A stretch of DNA of 8,700 bases from Lachnospiraceae bacterium UBA1748. GTDB lineage: Bacteria > Bacillota > Clostridia > Lachnospirales > Lachnospiraceae. The translations under genes were made by a program, and so were the position numbers. Shown here in pieces: positions 6,509-8,700 of the stretch. Each line of letters opens with the position of its first letter. Within the stretch, counting starts at the first letter, position 1. The DNA lies in the NCBI GenBank assembly GCA_002314855.1, contig DCHQ01000100.1, positions 1-8,700 on the forward strand, read 5' to 3'. A model generated the notes under the pieces. The model was not told the DNA's origin. It made no database searches and was given only the letters and a program-made list of their open reading frames with translations.

Positions 6509-7405
6509 TCATACCCCTTCATAATCAAAAGCTGGGATAAAGCTTTCTTTGCAGGTCTCGCCATCCTGGAAGAATCCATTTACAAGACCTTTATCAAATG
6601 CATAATCAAGGACTTTATTGTACTCACGCTCAGTCACTGTCCTTCCCAGCTCTCCAGGAAGCTTAAGGCCTTCAATAGGAGTATACTGATTCATTATGCT
6701 AAGCGTAATATCCGTACCAAACTCTGAGACTAATCTATCAATAACAGCCTTAGAGTTACGCACATTACCTGGAAGGACCAGGTGCCTTATTATTACTCCT
6801 TGTTTTATTATACCATTTTCTACTACTGGCATGCCAACCTGATGTATCATCTCTCTGATTGCCTCGATAGCCTTGTCAGGGTAATTCTCCGCACGTGATA
6901 ATTCTCCTGCCAGCTTACTATCGGCATATTTATAATCAGGGAAATATACATCAACATATCCTTCTAGTGCCTTTAAAGTTTCAACTGAATCGTAAGCTGA
7001 AGTGTTATATACTATGGGAATACTTAGCCCCTTTTCCCTGGCAAGCTTTATAGCATCTATAATCTGATAAGCATAATGCGATGGTGTCACAAGATTAATA
7101 TTATGAGCCTTCTTCTCCTGCAGTTCCAGGAATATATCCGCCAGCCTCTCTATTGATACGGCCTTTCCCACCTTGCAATTAGCTATATTATGGTTCTGGC
7201 AAAATACACATCTTAGATTGCATCCACTAAAAAATACTGCACCTGAGCCATTTGTGCCTGATATACACGGCTCCTCATAAAAATGTAATGCAGCTCTGGC
7301 CAGTTTTATTTCTTTTTTTCTCTCTATCATAGAATAACCGCAAAAGCCCTGAGCCAATACATCATTATTTAATTTACACTCCCTTGGACAAATATCGCAT
7401 TTCAT
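6509..7405 (-). CDS. Radical SAM protein of the PflX-like family (COG1313 type)
   Basis: A 298-residue radical SAM enzyme. Cys62, Cys66 and Cys69 in SGCNLRCVFCQN form the CX3CX2C site that holds the 4Fe-4S cluster used to cleave S-adenosylmethionine. The surrounding sequence (GSGAVFFSGC, NINLVTPSHY, YNTSAYDSVETLK, VDVYFPDYKY, VIIRHLVLPGN) matches the PflX group, named from likeness to pyruvate formate-lyase activases; the true substrate is unknown. The N-terminus has four more cysteines (3, 6, 10 and 22, in CDICPREC and GFCGY), conserved in this group as I recall and possibly binding a second metal centre. No formate-lyase-type glycyl radical enzyme lies in the window. The stop is one base before the nuclease-ATPase ATG, so the two are probably coupled in translation. 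The start is uncertain: the only good ribosome binding site lies 17 nt before this ATG. Confidence 0.87.
   Translation of the reverse strand: MKCDICPRECKLNNDVLAQGFCGYSMIERKKEIKLARAALHFYEEPCISGTNGSGAVFFSGCNLRCVFCQNHNIANCKVGKAVSIERLADIFLELQEKKAHNINLVTPSHYAYQIIDAIKLAREKGLSIPIVYNTSAYDSVETLKALEGYVDVYFPDYKYADSKLAGELSRAENYPDKAIEAIREMIHQVGMPVVENGIIKQGVIIRHLVLPGNVRNSKAVIDRLVSEFGTDITLSIMNQYTPIEGLKLPGELGRTVTEREYNKVLDYAFDKGLVNGFFQDGETCKESFIPAFDYEGV
6514..6519 (-). promoter_or_regulatory. Ribosome binding site of the nuclease-ATPase gene, inside the radical SAM gene end
   Basis: The minus strand reads AAGGGG, then TATGAT, then ATG at 6507. It lies within the last codons of the radical SAM gene (Tyr-Glu-Gly-Val-stop). 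It decides the 6507 start over in-frame ATGs further up and means ribosomes ending on the upstream gene pass directly over the next start. Confidence 0.75.
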
Positions 7406-7422
7406 ATCGAAATCTATTTATT

Positions 7423-7427
7423 CTCCT
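7423..7427 (-). promoter_or_regulatory. AGGAG site upstream of the radical SAM gene, at an unusual distance
   Basis: The minus strand reads AGAGGAG around here, a strong ribosome binding site. The first in-frame ATG (7405) is 17 nt away, farther than normal, and an in-frame TAA lies between them at 7420-7418. The only in-frame near-start codon at a normal distance is ATA at 7417-7415, 5 nt away, which would add four residues. Confidence 0.45.
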
Positions 7428-7459
7428 CTAGATAACAAGCATCATCTATTAACGAAAAA

Positions 7460-7489
7460 GGGACGGTTCTCATTGCAAAGAACCGTCCC
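7460..7489 (-). terminator. Rho-independent terminator of purL
   Basis: GGGACGGTTCT (7460-7470) and AGAACCGTCCC (7479-7489) make a perfect 11-bp stem with an 8-nt loop. On the minus strand it is followed by five T (7459-7455) and lies 15 nt after the purL stop codon. Hairpins starting GGGACGGTTCT recur across many Firmicutes genomes as I recall, so this may belong to a repeated family. Confidence 0.9.
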
Positions 7490-7504
7490 AAAAATCACAT
7501 TCAA

Positions 7505-8700
7505 TTACTTGAAGTATTCTACACCACTCTCGAATATCTTGAGATCCTGCTCTCCGAAGATATTCATGGCAACTGACGCATCACGTCTCTCAACATGAGC
7601 CATCTTACCAAATGCTCTACCATCTGGAGAAGTAATACCCTCGATAGCACAGTAAGAACCGTTGACATTCCACTCTTCATCCATTGAGATGTTACCCTCA
7701 AAGTCAGAGTACTGAGTAGCAACCTGACCATTTGCAAAGAGCTTATCAATCCACTCCTTAGGAGCAACGAATCTACCTTCACCGTGTGAAGCAGGTGTTA
7801 CATATACGCCACCAAGCTCTGCACCCTGTAACCAAGGCGACTTGTTAGAAACAACCTTAGTATAAACCATCTTAGATATATGTCTGTTGATTGTATTAAA
7901 TGTAAGTGTTGGAGAATCAGCCTTCTGACCTACTATCTCACCATATGGTACAAGACCAAGCTTGATAAGTGCCTGGAATCCATTACAGATACCAAGTGCA
8001 AGACCATCTCTCTCATTTAAAAGCTTATTAACTGCTTCCTTGATCTTCTCATTCTGGAATGCTGTTGCGAAGAACTTAGCACTACCATCTGGCTCATCAC
8101 CAGCTGAGAATCCACCTGGGAACATAATAATCTGTGCCTGAGATATAGCCTTCTCGAATTCATTAACTGAATCAATAATATCCTCTGCAGTAAGGTTCTT
8201 GAATACCTTAGTTACAACATTGGCACCAGCTCTCATGAATGCTCTTGTTGAGTCATACTCACAGTTAGTACCTGGGAATACAGGAATAAATACTGTAGGC
8301 TTAGCAATCTTGTTCTTACAGATATGGATAGAATCTGCTGTATATATTGGTGTATTAACTGGAGTTGTATCCTTAACTGCCTTAGTTGGGAATACCTTCT
8401 CAAGAGGCTTCTTCCAACCGCTAAGCATATCGCTCTGGCTGATAACTACTCCATTATATTCAAATGCACCATCTGTTACTGTACCTACAACTGTATAATC
8501 GATATCAAGAGCTTCAATGTCTTCAGCTGACATCTCGGCAATAATATTACCAAGCTGGTTATCAAATAACTCAGCGAGCTCTACATCTTCGTCAAACTTA
8601 ACACCAAGACCATTACCAAATCCCATCTTGGCAGCAGCTGCTACGATACCCTTAGAATCAAGTGTATAAGCACTTACAATCTTCTTATCCTGGATAAGAT
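7505..8700 (-). CDS. purL: Phosphoribosylformylglycinamidine synthase, large single-chain type, C-terminal 397 residues
   Basis: The fourth step of purine synthesis: FGAR, glutamine and ATP give FGAM. The frame is open to base 8700 (it enters reading LIQDKKIVSAYTLDSKGI), so the start and most of the enzyme lie off-window. The visible part begins in the second AIRS-like C-terminal subdomain (SKGIVAAAAKMGFGNGLGVK). A linker leads to a class I glutamine amidotransferase domain starting at KPTVFIPVFPGTNCEYDSTR. The nucleophile Cys (ALGICNGFQAL, codon 7987-7985) and the His/Glu pair (SHGEGRF, codons 7786-7784 and 7780-7778) are all present, with FPGGFSAGDEPDGSAKF between. The glutaminase fused to the synthetase makes this the single-polypeptide type of roughly 1250 residues, used by many Clostridia and Proteobacteria, rather than the separate PurL/PurQ/PurS of Bacillus. 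A terminator follows 15 nt after the stop. Any control region would be upstream, outside the window. Confidence 0.96.
   Translation of the reverse strand, partial: LIQDKKIVSAYTLDSKGIVAAAAKMGFGNGLGVKFDEDVELAELFDNQLGNIIAEMSAEDIEALDIDYTVVGTVTDGAFEYNGVVISQSDMLSGWKKPLEKVFPTKAVKDTTPVNTPIYTADSIHICKNKIAKPTVFIPVFPGTNCEYDSTRAFMRAGANVVTKVFKNLTAEDIIDSVNEFEKAISQAQIIMFPGGFSAGDEPDGSAKFFATAFQNEKIKEAVNKLLNERDGLALGICNGFQALIKLGLVPYGEIVGQKADSPTLTFNTINRHISKMVYTKVVSNKSPWLQGAELGGVYVTPASHGEGRFVAPKEWIDKLFANGQVATQYSDFEGNISMDEEWNVNGSYCAIEGITSPDGRAFGKMAHVERRDASVAMNIFGEQDLKIFESGVEYFK

Noticed and set aside
6508..6579. 24-residue N-terminal extension of the nuclease-ATPase from 6579
   Set aside because: It would overlap the end of the radical SAM gene by about 70 bases, while the ATG at 6507 has a well-spaced AAGGGG site and begins right after the upstream stop.
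8199..8498. Open frame of 99 codons on the plus strand, antisense to purL
   Set aside because: It mirrors the conserved purL coding frame and resembles no known protein family; its hydrophobic look comes from the reverse complement of common codons.
1..8700. CRISPR array, tRNA or rRNA genes, insertion sequence, phage or integrase genes
   Set aside because: No direct-repeat/spacer pattern, cloverleaf-like segment or transposase/integrase motif was seen, and nearly all of the window is taken up by recognisable minus-strand coding sequence.

Overview
The window looks like chromosomal DNA of a low-GC Gram-positive anaerobe of the Clostridia, most likely a Lachnospiraceae member related to Butyrivibrio, Pseudobutyrivibrio or Roseburia. 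The grounds are the AT-rich composition, strong AGGAGG-type ribosome binding sites, the gene order dgt-dnaG-rpoD, a single-chain PurL with a fused glutaminase domain, and the sequence character of SigA. The family assignment is inference from remembered protein families, not from a search. All seven genes are on the minus strand, so transcription runs from high to low coordinates.

In transcription order, the window opens inside purL (8700 to 7505, start off-window). This is the end of the large FGAM synthase, with its whole glutaminase domain, closed by a perfect 11-bp-stem terminator (7460-7489). A block of three less conserved genes follows. The first is a PflX-like radical SAM protein (7405-6509). 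One base after its stop comes a nuclease-ATPase with an N-terminal PD-(D/E)XK-like domain and a C-terminal superfamily 1 helicase-like ATPase (6507-5044). The third is a polytopic membrane protein joining an isoprenylcysteine/phospholipid methyltransferase-like domain to a DUF218 (YdcF/SanA/ElyC-like) domain (4987-3617). A GC-rich hairpin with a T tail (3546-3578) ends this block.

The rest is a macromolecular-synthesis operon: dgt-like HD phosphohydrolase (3508-2504), dnaG primase (2488-716) and rpoD/sigA (692 to the left edge, truncated in region 2). Gaps are 15 and 23 nt, each holding a Shine-Dalgarno sequence. The operon links dNTP hydrolysis, primer synthesis and the housekeeping sigma factor.

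No tRNA, rRNA, CRISPR array, insertion sequence or phage gene was seen, and no stretch over 300 bases lacks a gene. Two start sites are corrected here from the longest possible reading frame (dgt-like to 3508, nuclease-ATPase to 6507). The start of the radical SAM gene is unclear. The least ordinary part is the middle block, especially the two multi-domain proteins; nothing in it proves a new system.
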